From Nostoc sp. UHCC 0870 (lineage in GTDB: Bacteria > Cyanobacteriota > Cyanobacteriia > Cyanobacteriales > Nostocaceae): a stretch of DNA of 64,000 nucleotides. The stretch's first letter is position 1, and every line of letters starts with the position of its first letter. Below, in pieces: positions 8,461 through 17,241 of the stretch. Location of the stretch: positions 5,247,141-5,311,140 of the forward strand of contig NZ_CP091913.1 in NCBI RefSeq assembly GCF_022063185.1, written 5' to 3'. Under the pieces are notes generated by a model that saw only the letters and a program-made list of their open reading frames with translations, made no database searches and had not been told where the DNA came from. The position numbers were made by a program, and so were the translations under genes.

Positions 8461-11022
8461 ATGAAATCTCATCATAGAATGAATAATACCAGTAAGTCTA
8501 GACTTTACCGCGCCTTAATAGCAACAGCATTCCTAGCTAACGGTATTTTCCAATTTGTTACGCCTGTACTAGCCGAGGGAACGACAGCAGGTACAACCAT
8601 CAGCAACGAAGCTACAGCCACCTACGAAGATCCCAATGACCCAGACAAACCACTGAATACTACTTCCAACACTGTTACTGTAACGGTTGCAGAAGTAGCA
8701 GGTATTACCGTCGAATATACAGGTTTAGTAGATAATAACGGCGGTAACGTTGAAGTAAACGATCAATTAATTTTCAACTACACTATCACCAACGTCGGTA
8801 ACGACCCCACCGGCTTCCGCATACCCAACCTCGCCAGCACAACCGGGCCAGCAACAGTCTCAGGAACATTACCTAATGGTGGGACACCAAATAATCTGCA
8901 ATATAGTATAGACAATGGTACAACCTGGACTAATATCACTGGCTCAGATGTAACCGTACCCAATATTCCTGTAGGGGGTCAGGTCTTAGTCAGAGTCCCA
9001 ATTACTGTACAGTCAGGCGCGCAACCTGGTGACGTAATCACTGTTAAGTTGGGTAATACTCCCGCCAATGCTCAAAACGTCTTGCGAAGTCCTGACGGTG
9101 GTGACGTTTACACCGTAGATAATGCTGATGGTAGTCCTGGTGAAGTAGCTGGCGCACCTGTGAATGGTACTAGGGAAGCTAGCGATACATCTATAGATGT
9201 CCCAGTAGGTAGTGCAGTTAAGACTTACTCTTTAGCTACTATTCTCAAGACTCGTACTAATTACAATAACAACAATACCACTAACACAATTACAGATGAC
9301 ACCCTCACCTATGGGTTGAGTTTAAGAGTTGAAGGCAATGATACTACAGGACAGGGAATTACACCAACCGCTTTAGAGGGGACAAATATTCAACTTGATA
9401 CAGGTTCAGGTGTAACTACTCAACAACGCATCTTAATTTCCGATGCAATTCCTATGGGTACAGATTTAGCAGCAGTACCAACTGCCCCGACTGGATGGAT
9501 ACCAGTTTATACTACCACTCCAGTAACAACAGATGCGAATGCTGCTACATGGACGACAACAGCACCCGGTACTCTAAGTACAGTTACCCGTGTTGGTTTT
9601 ATCAACAACCCTGCTACGGTTACTTCTGTTGCACCAAATGTCACAGTTACGGGTTTTTCGATTCAATTAGCGGTTGAAGCTGGCGCAATCTCACCTCTGC
9701 AAGTTGCCAACATCGCCCAAGTATTTGGTCAAACTCCCGGTACTAACGCGCCTGTATACGATGAATCTGGTGATCAAAACCCCAGTAACTTTGATGGTCA
9801 ACCCGGTAACATGACACCACCTCTAGGTACAGATACTAATGGCAATGGTGTTCCTGATACTCTTCCTGACACTAGTGTTGATGATGGTTTTATTGATACA
9901 CCAGCTACGCCAGAAACAGGAGTTGACGGTAATAACGATAACACTGGGGTTGGACAAGGTGGTGAAGCCAACATCTTCACTATAGAAGTTCCTGTAACTT
10001 CAGCAGTTCTCAATGGCCCTGTCAATGCTCCTGATGCCATTGGCCCATCTGGTACAACCAATGATGACTTCACTAACAAATCTTCTTTAGTACCAGCAGG
10101 TACAACACCAGGTTCTACACTTAACCCGCAACCAGTAGCTTTCACTAACACAATCAGAAATAGTGGTACTGACCCCAGCAGCTATTCTCTAGTACCTACA
10201 CCACCTGCAACTGCTAGCGATTTACCCACAGGTACATTAGTCACCATTACCTATGGTTCTGAATCTAGAGCCTATGTTTGGAATGGAACTAATTTCCTCT
10301 TTGATACTGATCGCAATCCTGCAACCACAGGTGATCAATCAGCTATTGATGCTACCACTGAATACATTACCATTCCTAATGTCCCGGCTGGCACTAATGT
10401 TAACTACGGTGTGGAAATTGATTTACCTGCTGGAACTCAATTATCTACAGATATTGACAGAGGTTTCCCAGTTCCAATTACAGCTTTTGTCGATGATGGT
10501 ACTGGTGGTTTGGGTTCTGAGACTGTCCGTAATACAACTATCGACCGTGTATATACTGGTTACTTGAAACTGGAGAAACTCTCCAGAATCTTAGATGCAA
10601 ATGGACAGCCAGTAGCAGGTGCTGATGGTCAACTTAGTGATACTGCCAAGAGTCCTGTACCGGGAAATATTATTGAATACGTGATTCAGTACAGTAATAT
10701 TTCTGAGCCACAGTCTGGAAACAATAACATCATTTTGAACGCCAGCAATGTGGTGATTAATGAAAATGGTGTGACATCTCCTAATAACTGGGCATTAGAT
10801 AACGATAGTAATGGTCAGATTGATACCAGTAATATTATTGGTTCAGCAACTGATCCTAATGGTAATATCCAGTTCTTTAACGGTAATCCAGCTACTACCT
10901 CTGGTAGTGACCAGACTGGGACAACCTTAACTACCGATGTGACTAGATATGTAAATAATGTGACTGGTCAGGTAGCACCGGGTCAGCTAAGAACATTTAC
11001 CTTCCGTCGTAAGGTTAACTAA
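8461..11022 (+). CDS. exported DUF11-repeat surface protein
   Basis: An 853-residue protein with a Sec signal peptide (basic start, hydrophobic ALIATAFLANGIFQFV, cleavage likely after VLA). The mature part is Thr/Asn/Gly-rich, almost Cys-free, and built from beta-sandwich modules of the DUF11 type, seen as VEVNDQLIFNYTITNVGN near 100 and related segments near 240-420, 510-660 and 690-830. DUF11 domains occur in cell-surface proteins. There is no membrane anchor, LPXTG or S-layer homology motif. It opens a same-strand set of five related genes through 19998. Specific function unknown. Confidence 0.8.
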   Translation: MKSHHRMNNTSKSRLYRALIATAFLANGIFQFVTPVLAEGTTAGTTISNEATATYEDPNDPDKPLNTTSNTVTVTVAEVAGITVEYTGLVDNNGGNVEVNDQLIFNYTITNVGNDPTGFRIPNLASTTGPATVSGTLPNGGTPNNLQYSIDNGTTWTNITGSDVTVPNIPVGGQVLVRVPITVQSGAQPGDVITVKLGNTPANAQNVLRSPDGGDVYTVDNADGSPGEVAGAPVNGTREASDTSIDVPVGSAVKTYSLATILKTRTNYNNNNTTNTITDDTLTYGLSLRVEGNDTTGQGITPTALEGTNIQLDTGSGVTTQQRILISDAIPMGTDLAAVPTAPTGWIPVYTTTPVTTDANAATWTTTAPGTLSTVTRVGFINNPATVTSVAPNVTVTGFSIQLAVEAGAISPLQVANIAQVFGQTPGTNAPVYDESGDQNPSNFDGQPGNMTPPLGTDTNGNGVPDTLPDTSVDDGFIDTPATPETGVDGNNDNTGVGQGGEANIFTIEVPVTSAVLNGPVNAPDAIGPSGTTNDDFTNKSSLVPAGTTPGSTLNPQPVAFTNTIRNSGTDPSSYSLVPTPPATASDLPTGTLVTITYGSESRAYVWNGTNFLFDTDRNPATTGDQSAIDATTEYITIPNVPAGTNVNYGVEIDLPAGTQLSTDIDRGFPVPITAFVDDGTGGLGSETVRNTTIDRVYTGYLKLEKLSRILDANGQPVAGADGQLSDTAKSPVPGNIIEYVIQYSNISEPQSGNNNIILNASNVVINENGVTSPNNWALDNDSNGQIDTSNIIGSATDPNGNIQFFNGNPATTSGSDQTGTTLTTDVTRYVNNVTGQVAPGQLRTFTFRRKVN

Positions 11023-11033
11023 AGGTTTGCAAG

Positions 11034-11090
11034 GTTCGTAGTAAGTATTTTAGTGCTGAGGAATTAAGGACTAAAGTCCTTACTACAAAC
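11034..11090. repeat. dispersed palindromic element, copy 2
   Basis: gttcgtagtaagtatttta ... aaagtccttactacaaac, the same arms as the element at 1232. It fills most of the gap between two DUF11 genes. Confidence 0.8.
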
Positions 11091-11129
11091 ATGGGAATTA
11101 TATATCTAAGAGTTTTTGAGGCGACTTGA

Positions 11130-11693
11130 ATGAAGGGTGTTTTAATTGCAGGTATGGGAGCATTTGCTCTAATTGCTACTGTACCATTTATCGGGAATTT
11201 ACCGGGGGTCACTTCTTGGTCATCTAGCAGTGTGGTGGCGCAAAATGTTCAAAAGCAACCACAATTGCAACTGCGTTTAGCAGCAGAAAAGCAAGTTGTG
11301 ACTAAAGACCAACAAGGGAAGCAAAAGATTGCATGGAAAGCATTACAAGGTAAAGCTGTAGTGCAACCAGGGGATATATTACGTTATACCTTGAGTGGGG
11401 AAAATAAGAGCGATCGCCCCATTAAAAATCTTACTCTCAATCAACCCATTCCTAAAGGGATGTTGTATGTGTTGAAGTCTGCCAATATGACTAATAAAGA
11501 TGCCAAAATTACCTACAGCATCGATGGCGGACGTAATTTTGTAGACAATCCCACAATTAAAGTTACCCTTCCTAGTGGCAAAGTCGAAACTAAACCAGCA
11601 CCTGCAACTGCTTATACTCACATCCGCTTAAAACTTCCCTCTGTAGCAGCAAAAACTACAGTTCAGGCGACCTATCAAACTCAGGTACGCTAA
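11130..11693 (+). CDS. small exported DUF11-like protein
   Basis: A 187-residue protein with an N-terminal signal or anchor segment (GVLIAGMGAFALIATVPFIG) and one DUF11-like beta-sandwich: VVQPGDILRYTLSGENKSD followed by NLTLNQPIPKGMLYVLKSA. It resembles a single unit of the repeat proteins on either side. No catalytic motif is visible. Probably part of the same surface-protein set; its role (subunit, chaperone or minor component) cannot be told from sequence. Confidence 0.7.
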   Translation: MKGVLIAGMGAFALIATVPFIGNLPGVTSWSSSSVVAQNVQKQPQLQLRLAAEKQVVTKDQQGKQKIAWKALQGKAVVQPGDILRYTLSGENKSDRPIKNLTLNQPIPKGMLYVLKSANMTNKDAKITYSIDGGRNFVDNPTIKVTLPSGKVETKPAPATAYTHIRLKLPSVAAKTTVQATYQTQVR

Positions 11694-11739
11694 CTGACTA
11701 CTTTTGTACTGTTTTTGGGCAACATTTACCTATTAGCAA

Positions 11740-11796
11740 GTTAGTAGTAAGGACTTTAGTCCTTAATTTTTCAGCACTAAAGTCCTTACTACAAGC
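11740..11796. repeat. dispersed palindromic element, copy 3
   Basis: Arms gttagtagtaaggacttta and aaagtccttactacaagc, again between two genes of the DUF11 set. This copy has a nearly perfect stem. Confidence 0.8.
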
Positions 11797-11883
11797 CTTA
11801 ATTCTTTGGTCTGACAATAATTGTCACTTTTAAATAAATGCCTTTATTCATAAATATCAGGATGCTTCTGAGGAGATAAGTCA

Positions 11884-13413
11884 GTGAATCTTCCTCATAA
11901 CAGGAAAAAAAATAATTTTGGTAGTAACAGGTATCAACAGTTAACAGCAACAATTCTCCTTAGCAGTTTGTTGCAGACTAGCGTCTTTATACCAGCTACT
12001 GCACAAGATGCTCGTGTGGTCAATCTCACAAATCAAGCTACTTATACTTATCAAGATACTGCTAGCAATAATCGATATCAAGGACTTACTAGTCAGCTTA
12101 GTTTAAATCCTGAGCCTTTAGTTGACCCATTAGGACGAATTTTAGGTTGTGGAGGTCAGATTTTACCAGATTATACAGGTTTTTCGGTGAGTGTATATGA
12201 AACTAATCCTAATGATCCAACTGGGACAGAACTGGGGCAATTAGTTGATTTAACACGCACAGAATTACCTGATATTCCTAATAATAATATTCCTGGTGGT
12301 AAAGCACCAAATATAGAAAATAGTAACCCTTATTTCATTACCAATAATCCGGCTGGTGTTTATAATTTCTTATTTGACCCCAATAAAGGTCAAACTGATC
12401 CAGGAAGAACTTACATTCTTGTAGTTAATCCGCCAGCTAATTCTATTTATCAGCAACGACGGATCAAGATTGAAATTCTTAATAGTACAGGCGCAATTAA
12501 TAACAGTATTGTACGTTATCTTGCCACTTCTTTAGATGGTCAACCAATTAGTCTTACAGGTGATACCAGAGTAGAAGACACAGTGGTTTTAGTGGCAAAT
12601 GCGGAAGTGGAGGGACTGGATTTACTAGCTTTTAACTTCACTACGAATATGTGTCAAGCCAACCAGATGCAGATCATCAAAACAGGCGATCGCGCTGCGG
12701 CTGAACCAGGCGATACTGTAATCTATCGTCTATCAGTCCGTAACCTATCTGATGCGGCTTTAAGTAATGTAGTTGTCACCGATAACTTACCTTTAGGATT
12801 TAACTTTTTACCGAAAGCTGTCCGGGGAGAAATAGATGGTCAATCAGTCGCCATCACCTCTACACGTAACGGTAGTACAGTCACCTTCAGCACAGATGTG
12901 AATATCCCCGTCGGGAAAGTGCTAAATATTGCCTACGCAGCGCAATTAACAACCGATTCTCTGCGGGGGACTGGGAAGAATAGCGCGATCGCTAATGCTC
13001 TACGTGCTGATAATCAGTTTAGTATTAAAGATGGCCCAGCTACCCATCAATTAAGAATTCGTCCCGGTATAGTTTCTGACTGCGGCACAATTATCGGTCG
13101 GGTGTTTGTAGACAAAAATTTCGATGGGGAACAACAACCAGGAGAACCAGGCGTTCCCAACGCGGTGATTTTCTTACAAGACGGCAACCGCATTACTACT
13201 GACCCCAATGGTTTGTTTTCCGTAGCTAACGCCTTACCTGGAAGTCACGCCGGCGTATTAGACCTCACCAGTGTTCCCGGTTACAAACTCGCACCCAACA
13301 AAAAATTCCGTGAACGTAATAGCCAATCTCGCCTAGTGCGTTTAGAACCAGGTGGCTTGGTAAGAATGAATTTCGCCATCACTCCTATCTCAGAGGAGGT
13401 AGTTAAGCCATGA
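11884..13413 (+). CDS. exported DUF11 / SdrD-B-like surface protein
   Basis: A 509-residue exported protein. The GTG start is favoured because aggag lies 8 bases upstream. A signal peptide (TATILLSSLLQTSVFIPATA) is followed by a unique region, a DUF11 domain near 260-370 (AEPGDTVIYRLSVRNLSD, NVVVTDNLPLGFNFLP) and a C-terminal SdrD-B/carboxypeptidase-regulatory-like module near 395-505 (IIGRVFVDKNFDGEQQPGEP). The last module resembles calcium-binding B repeats. Its stop overlaps the next start as ATGA, so it is translationally coupled to the beta-barrel gene and probably works with it. Confidence 0.8.
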   Translation: MNLPHNRKKNNFGSNRYQQLTATILLSSLLQTSVFIPATAQDARVVNLTNQATYTYQDTASNNRYQGLTSQLSLNPEPLVDPLGRILGCGGQILPDYTGFSVSVYETNPNDPTGTELGQLVDLTRTELPDIPNNNIPGGKAPNIENSNPYFITNNPAGVYNFLFDPNKGQTDPGRTYILVVNPPANSIYQQRRIKIEILNSTGAINNSIVRYLATSLDGQPISLTGDTRVEDTVVLVANAEVEGLDLLAFNFTTNMCQANQMQIIKTGDRAAAEPGDTVIYRLSVRNLSDAALSNVVVTDNLPLGFNFLPKAVRGEIDGQSVAITSTRNGSTVTFSTDVNIPVGKVLNIAYAAQLTTDSLRGTGKNSAIANALRADNQFSIKDGPATHQLRIRPGIVSDCGTIIGRVFVDKNFDGEQQPGEPGVPNAVIFLQDGNRITTDPNGLFSVANALPGSHAGVLDLTSVPGYKLAPNKKFRERNSQSRLVRLEPGGLVRMNFAITPISEEVVKP

Positions 13414-16400
13414 AACCTGTAACTAATTTCAATTTAAGGTTAATGGGAGTGATGGTAGGGGCTTTTAGCTGTGTTTTGTATCCGGCTATAGCTCATGGTG
13501 AAACTGCTGAGACGAATAATCACGCAGAATTTTTACCAGAATTAGAAAACCCCTCGCCCCCAACAGAACAAGAACCTTTAAATATTCCCCCTTCCCTAGT
13601 AGGGAAGGGGGTTAGGGGGTTAGGTCAAACAACCACTCAATTAAAAAAGCAAGTTTCCCCAGAAGCAGAAACGGAAAATTTTCAGATTTCTGAAAACGCC
13701 ATCCCACCATTTCAACCCTCAGATGAAATTGAAGTACCATTAGCTTTAAGCAAACTCACCGCACCCATCCCAGAAAAACTTCAACAAATCCCCACATTCC
13801 AACCAGCTACCGAAACCCACTTACCAAGAGGCTTAAGTAAGTTAATAGCAGCAGAACCAATCCCCAATCCCCAATCCCCAGTCCCCAGTCCCCAATCCCC
13901 AATCCCCAGTCCCCAGTCCCTAATCACAATCCTCACCCCCATAACTGACAGCATTGTAGATGTTCCAGCAACTACAGTAACGGTACAGTTTCCTGTTGGT
14001 AGTCAGGTGGAACTGCGGGTAAATGGTGTATTAGTTGATGCTTCGTTAATAGGAAAAACAGCAACCGATGGGGATACTAACTTAGTAACGCAGACATGGT
14101 ATGGAGTCTCTCTGAAAGACGGTGAAAATACTCTTTCTGCTCAAATCATCGGAAGTACAGAAACACCTGTTACAGCTAGAGTAGTAGTTAGGGGAACAGC
14201 CAGCAAATTAACCATAGAAACCATTGAGTCTCGTATCCCGGCTGATGGACGTTCAATAGCTACCATTAAAGGTCAACTCCTAGATATAAATGGTAATCGA
14301 TCTAATCAAGATGCGATCGCTACTTTAATCCCCACGGCTGGCGAGTTAGTAGGAACAGACTTGAAACCAGAACAACCAGGGTTTCAGGTAGAGGTGAAGA
14401 AAGGAGAATTTACAGCTCAATTGCGTTCTGATCTCAAAGCCCAAACTGTGAGAATTAGAGCCGTAACTAATAATTTAGAAGCTTTTACCCAACTGCAATT
14501 TGAAACGGCGTTGCGTCCCAGTCTGGTAACTGGGGTGATAGATTTGCGTTTAGGTGCGAGGGGAACAAACTATTACGGTAGCTTCCGTGATTTTCTCCCT
14601 CCCGATAAAGATAACAGCACCCAATTAGATTTTCAGTCAGCTATCTTTGCTACGGGTACTTTTGGCGAATGGTTATTTACGGGTGCATACAACAGTTCTC
14701 GTAGTTTGAACGAAGATTGTAACTGTGATAATCGCCTGTTTAGGGGTTATCAATTTAGCGAACAAAACTATCCCGTTTACGGTGACAGTTCCACAGTTGA
14801 TGCTGTGACACCTTCCATTGATAGCCTATATCTACGTTTTGAGCGTTCCTCTCGTATCCCTGGAGCTGCCCCTGATTATGCCATGTGGGGTGACTACAAT
14901 ACAGAAGAGTTTGCCCGTTCTTCGCAGCAGTTTACAGCAGTAACGCGACAACTCCACGGTTTCAAAGCCAACTACAATTTAGGGAATCTGCAAATTACAG
15001 GTTTCTATGGCAATAATTTAGAGGCTTTTCAACGGGATACAATTCCTCCTGATGGGACTAGCGGTTATTATTTCCTGTCCCGTCGGCTATTAGTTCCTGG
15101 GAGTGAAAATGTCTTCATTGAGTTAGAAGAATTAAATCGCCCCGGTACAGTATTGCAACGGGAACAACTAAACAGGGGAAGAGACTACGAAATAGATTAC
15201 GATCGCGGTACTCTCATTTTCCGTGAACCAATTCTGCGGACAGATATTGACGAAACGGGACAAGTTCTCGTGCGGCGGATTGTTGTTAGCTATCAATATG
15301 ACGGTGACAACTCTGACAGCAACATCTATGCAGCTCGTTTGCAATACAACTTTTCCCGCACCCTCAATCAAGAAAGTTGGCTAGGTGCTACCTACCTCAG
15401 AGAAAATCAAGGATTACGGGGTTTTGAACTCTATGGCGCAGATGCCATGATCTCTTTAGGTTCTCAAGGTAAGTTAACCGCAGAATATGCCCATTCCACC
15501 AATGATTCTGACATTATGGGACTGGTAAGCGGTGAAGCTTACCGTCTAGAAGCCCAGGGAGAGATTTTTAAAGGTTTACAAGGTCGCGCCTATTATCGCC
15601 ACGCCGATACAGGTTTTGCGAATAACGCCACCATTAGCTTTGTTCCTGGTCAAACTCGCTATGGCGGACAGTTAACAGGGAGAGTTACTAAAACTACAAA
15701 TATTCGGGTGCAGTACGACCATGAAGATAACTTTGGGATTGCACCCCAACCATTAGATACATTTGAAGAATTATTTTCACCACGTTCAGAAGCCATCCCC
15801 GGTAGTAAAGTTGATAATTCCCTCACAACAATTTCGGCGGGGATACAACAACGCCTAGGTAAAGCTAGTATAGACGTTGATTGGATTCACCGCGATCGCC
15901 AAGACCGGATTTCGACTAACGCCTTAAATGGCTCATCAGACCAATTGCGTAGTCGTTTCACCTATCCTCTAGCCAATAACCTGACTTTCCAAGCCCAAAA
16001 TGAACTTACCTTATCTTCCCAAAAAGATACAGTCTACCCAGACCGCACTATTTTAGGGTTGAATTGGGCTGTTGTATCTGGTATCAATGTTAGTCTCGCC
16101 CAACAGTTTTACAGTGGTGGTCAGTTAGCAGGAAATTCCATCACCAGCTTAAGTGTCAACGGCGAACATAAACTTGGTACAGATACAACCTTAACTGGTC
16201 GTTACTCCATTATCGGTGGGGCTAATGAAATTACTACCCAAGGTGCTTTAGGGATTAAGAATCACTGGATGATTGCTTCTGGGTTGCGGTTGAATCTGGC
16301 TTACGAACACGTCTTTGGTAACTTCTTCAACCGCACCGCCGCAGGTCAACAATTTCCCCAACCATTTGCACCTGGACAAAGTGCTTCCGCTATTGGATTT

Positions 16401-17168
16401 AATGGCGGTGATAGTTACAGTGTTGGCTTGGAATATTCGGATAATCCTGAGTTTCAAGCCAGTGTGCGTTATGAACATCGCACTTCCTCCGGCGGTTCTA
16501 ATACCGTGATTTCCGCCGCAGCTTTAGGTAAAATATCCCCTGCGCTGACAGGTTTAGTCCGCTATCAACAAGCTAACTCAGCCAATCAAAAACTTTCGGG
16601 ACTGGGTGATACAGTGAATTTGAAATTGGGTTTAGCTTACCGCGACCCCGCCAACGATAAATTTAACGCCTTGTTGCGTTATGAATATCGCCAAAACCCT
16701 GCAACTATTCCCGACACCATCCTGTTAGGTAGTGGTACAGGTTCACAAGATCATACCTTTGCCGTAGAAGCAATTTATGCACCTAATTGGCAATGGGAAT
16801 TTTATGGTAAGTATGCGTTGCGTAATAGCACTTCTTATTTAGCTAATGATTTAGCGGGTACGAGTACGGTAAATCTCGGACAATTACGGGCTACCTATCG
16901 CCTCGGCTATAGTTGGGATTTAGTCGGTGAGGCGCGTGTGATTGGTCAACCTAACTATACTGAGACGGGCTTTGTGGTGGAAGCCGGTTATTATTTGAGT
17001 CCTAACCTGCGTCTAGGTGCTGGTTATGCTTTTGGTAAAGTTGATGACCGGGATTTTTCAGGAACGCGATCGGCGGGGGGGCTGTATTTGGGTGTGACGC
17101 TCAAACTTAACGAATTATTTGATGGCTTTGGATTACAGAAACCTGTAGCAGCACCCCAAAAACAATAG
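13410..17168 (+). CDS. large outer-membrane beta-barrel protein with Big-1-like domain
   Basis: A 1252-residue protein. A signal peptide (GVMVGAFSCVLYPAIAHG) is followed by a Pro-rich low-complexity region to about 185, Ig-like segments including a Big-1-like domain near 265-365 (PADGRSIATIKGQLLDINGN), and a long C-terminal part from about 375 with alternating hydrophobic and polar residues, many Tyr/Gly turns and repeated 'Y..R' strands, typical of a big outer-membrane beta-barrel (for example LRLGAGYAFGKVDDRDFS near the end). Translationally coupled to the DUF11/SdrD-B gene upstream. The N-terminal linker is partly encoded by intergenic-type repeats. It could anchor or export the DUF11 proteins; that is inference. 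Confidence 0.75.
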   Translation: MKPVTNFNLRLMGVMVGAFSCVLYPAIAHGETAETNNHAEFLPELENPSPPTEQEPLNIPPSLVGKGVRGLGQTTTQLKKQVSPEAETENFQISENAIPPFQPSDEIEVPLALSKLTAPIPEKLQQIPTFQPATETHLPRGLSKLIAAEPIPNPQSPVPSPQSPIPSPQSLITILTPITDSIVDVPATTVTVQFPVGSQVELRVNGVLVDASLIGKTATDGDTNLVTQTWYGVSLKDGENTLSAQIIGSTETPVTARVVVRGTASKLTIETIESRIPADGRSIATIKGQLLDINGNRSNQDAIATLIPTAGELVGTDLKPEQPGFQVEVKKGEFTAQLRSDLKAQTVRIRAVTNNLEAFTQLQFETALRPSLVTGVIDLRLGARGTNYYGSFRDFLPPDKDNSTQLDFQSAIFATGTFGEWLFTGAYNSSRSLNEDCNCDNRLFRGYQFSEQNYPVYGDSSTVDAVTPSIDSLYLRFERSSRIPGAAPDYAMWGDYNTEEFARSSQQFTAVTRQLHGFKANYNLGNLQITGFYGNNLEAFQRDTIPPDGTSGYYFLSRRLLVPGSENVFIELEELNRPGTVLQREQLNRGRDYEIDYDRGTLIFREPILRTDIDETGQVLVRRIVVSYQYDGDNSDSNIYAARLQYNFSRTLNQESWLGATYLRENQGLRGFELYGADAMISLGSQGKLTAEYAHSTNDSDIMGLVSGEAYRLEAQGEIFKGLQGRAYYRHADTGFANNATISFVPGQTRYGGQLTGRVTKTTNIRVQYDHEDNFGIAPQPLDTFEELFSPRSEAIPGSKVDNSLTTISAGIQQRLGKASIDVDWIHRDRQDRISTNALNGSSDQLRSRFTYPLANNLTFQAQNELTLSSQKDTVYPDRTILGLNWAVVSGINVSLAQQFYSGGQLAGNSITSLSVNGEHKLGTDTTLTGRYSIIGGANEITTQGALGIKNHWMIASGLRLNLAYEHVFGNFFNRTAAGQQFPQPFAPGQSASAIGFNGGDSYSVGLEYSDNPEFQASVRYEHRTSSGGSNTVISAAALGKISPALTGLVRYQQANSANQKLSGLGDTVNLKLGLAYRDPANDKFNALLRYEYRQNPATIPDTILLGSGTGSQDHTFAVEAIYAPNWQWEFYGKYALRNSTSYLANDLAGTSTVNLGQLRATYRLGYSWDLVGEARVIGQPNYTETGFVVEAGYYLSPNLRLGAGYAFGKVDDRDFSGTRSAGGLYLGVTLKLNELFDGFGLQKPVAAPQKQ
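13587..13626 (+). repeat. palindromic repeat inside a coding region
   Basis: The bases cccccttccctagtaggga and the following gttagggggttaggt form a palindrome of a kind usually found between cyanobacterial genes. Here it is read in frame and encodes IPPSLVGKGVRGLGQ in the linker of the beta-barrel protein. Confidence 0.75.
13858..13921 (+). repeat. heptamer array (ccccaat/ccccagt) inside a coding region
   Basis: Nine or so 7-base units read in frame. Three units equal 21 bases or seven residues, giving the repeating peptide NPQSPVP-SPQSPIP-SPQSLI. The identical array type is intergenic near 62.9 kb and 44.4 kb. Confidence 0.9.
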
Positions 17169-17241
17169 AGGTATAAAAAGCACAAGAATCTCTACTCTGG
17201 GTTATAACCAATAGCAATTAACAATTAAAAACTATAAAATT

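Noticed and set aside
8345..8464. 39-codon frame overlapping the first DUF11 gene start as ATGA
   Set aside because: No ribosome site or recognisable composition; overlap may be chance. Could be revisited with ribosome profiling.
9798..10567. Secondary frames inside the first DUF11 gene
   Set aside because: Low-complexity Thr/Gly-rich coding DNA leaves long open frames on other phases; no independent support.
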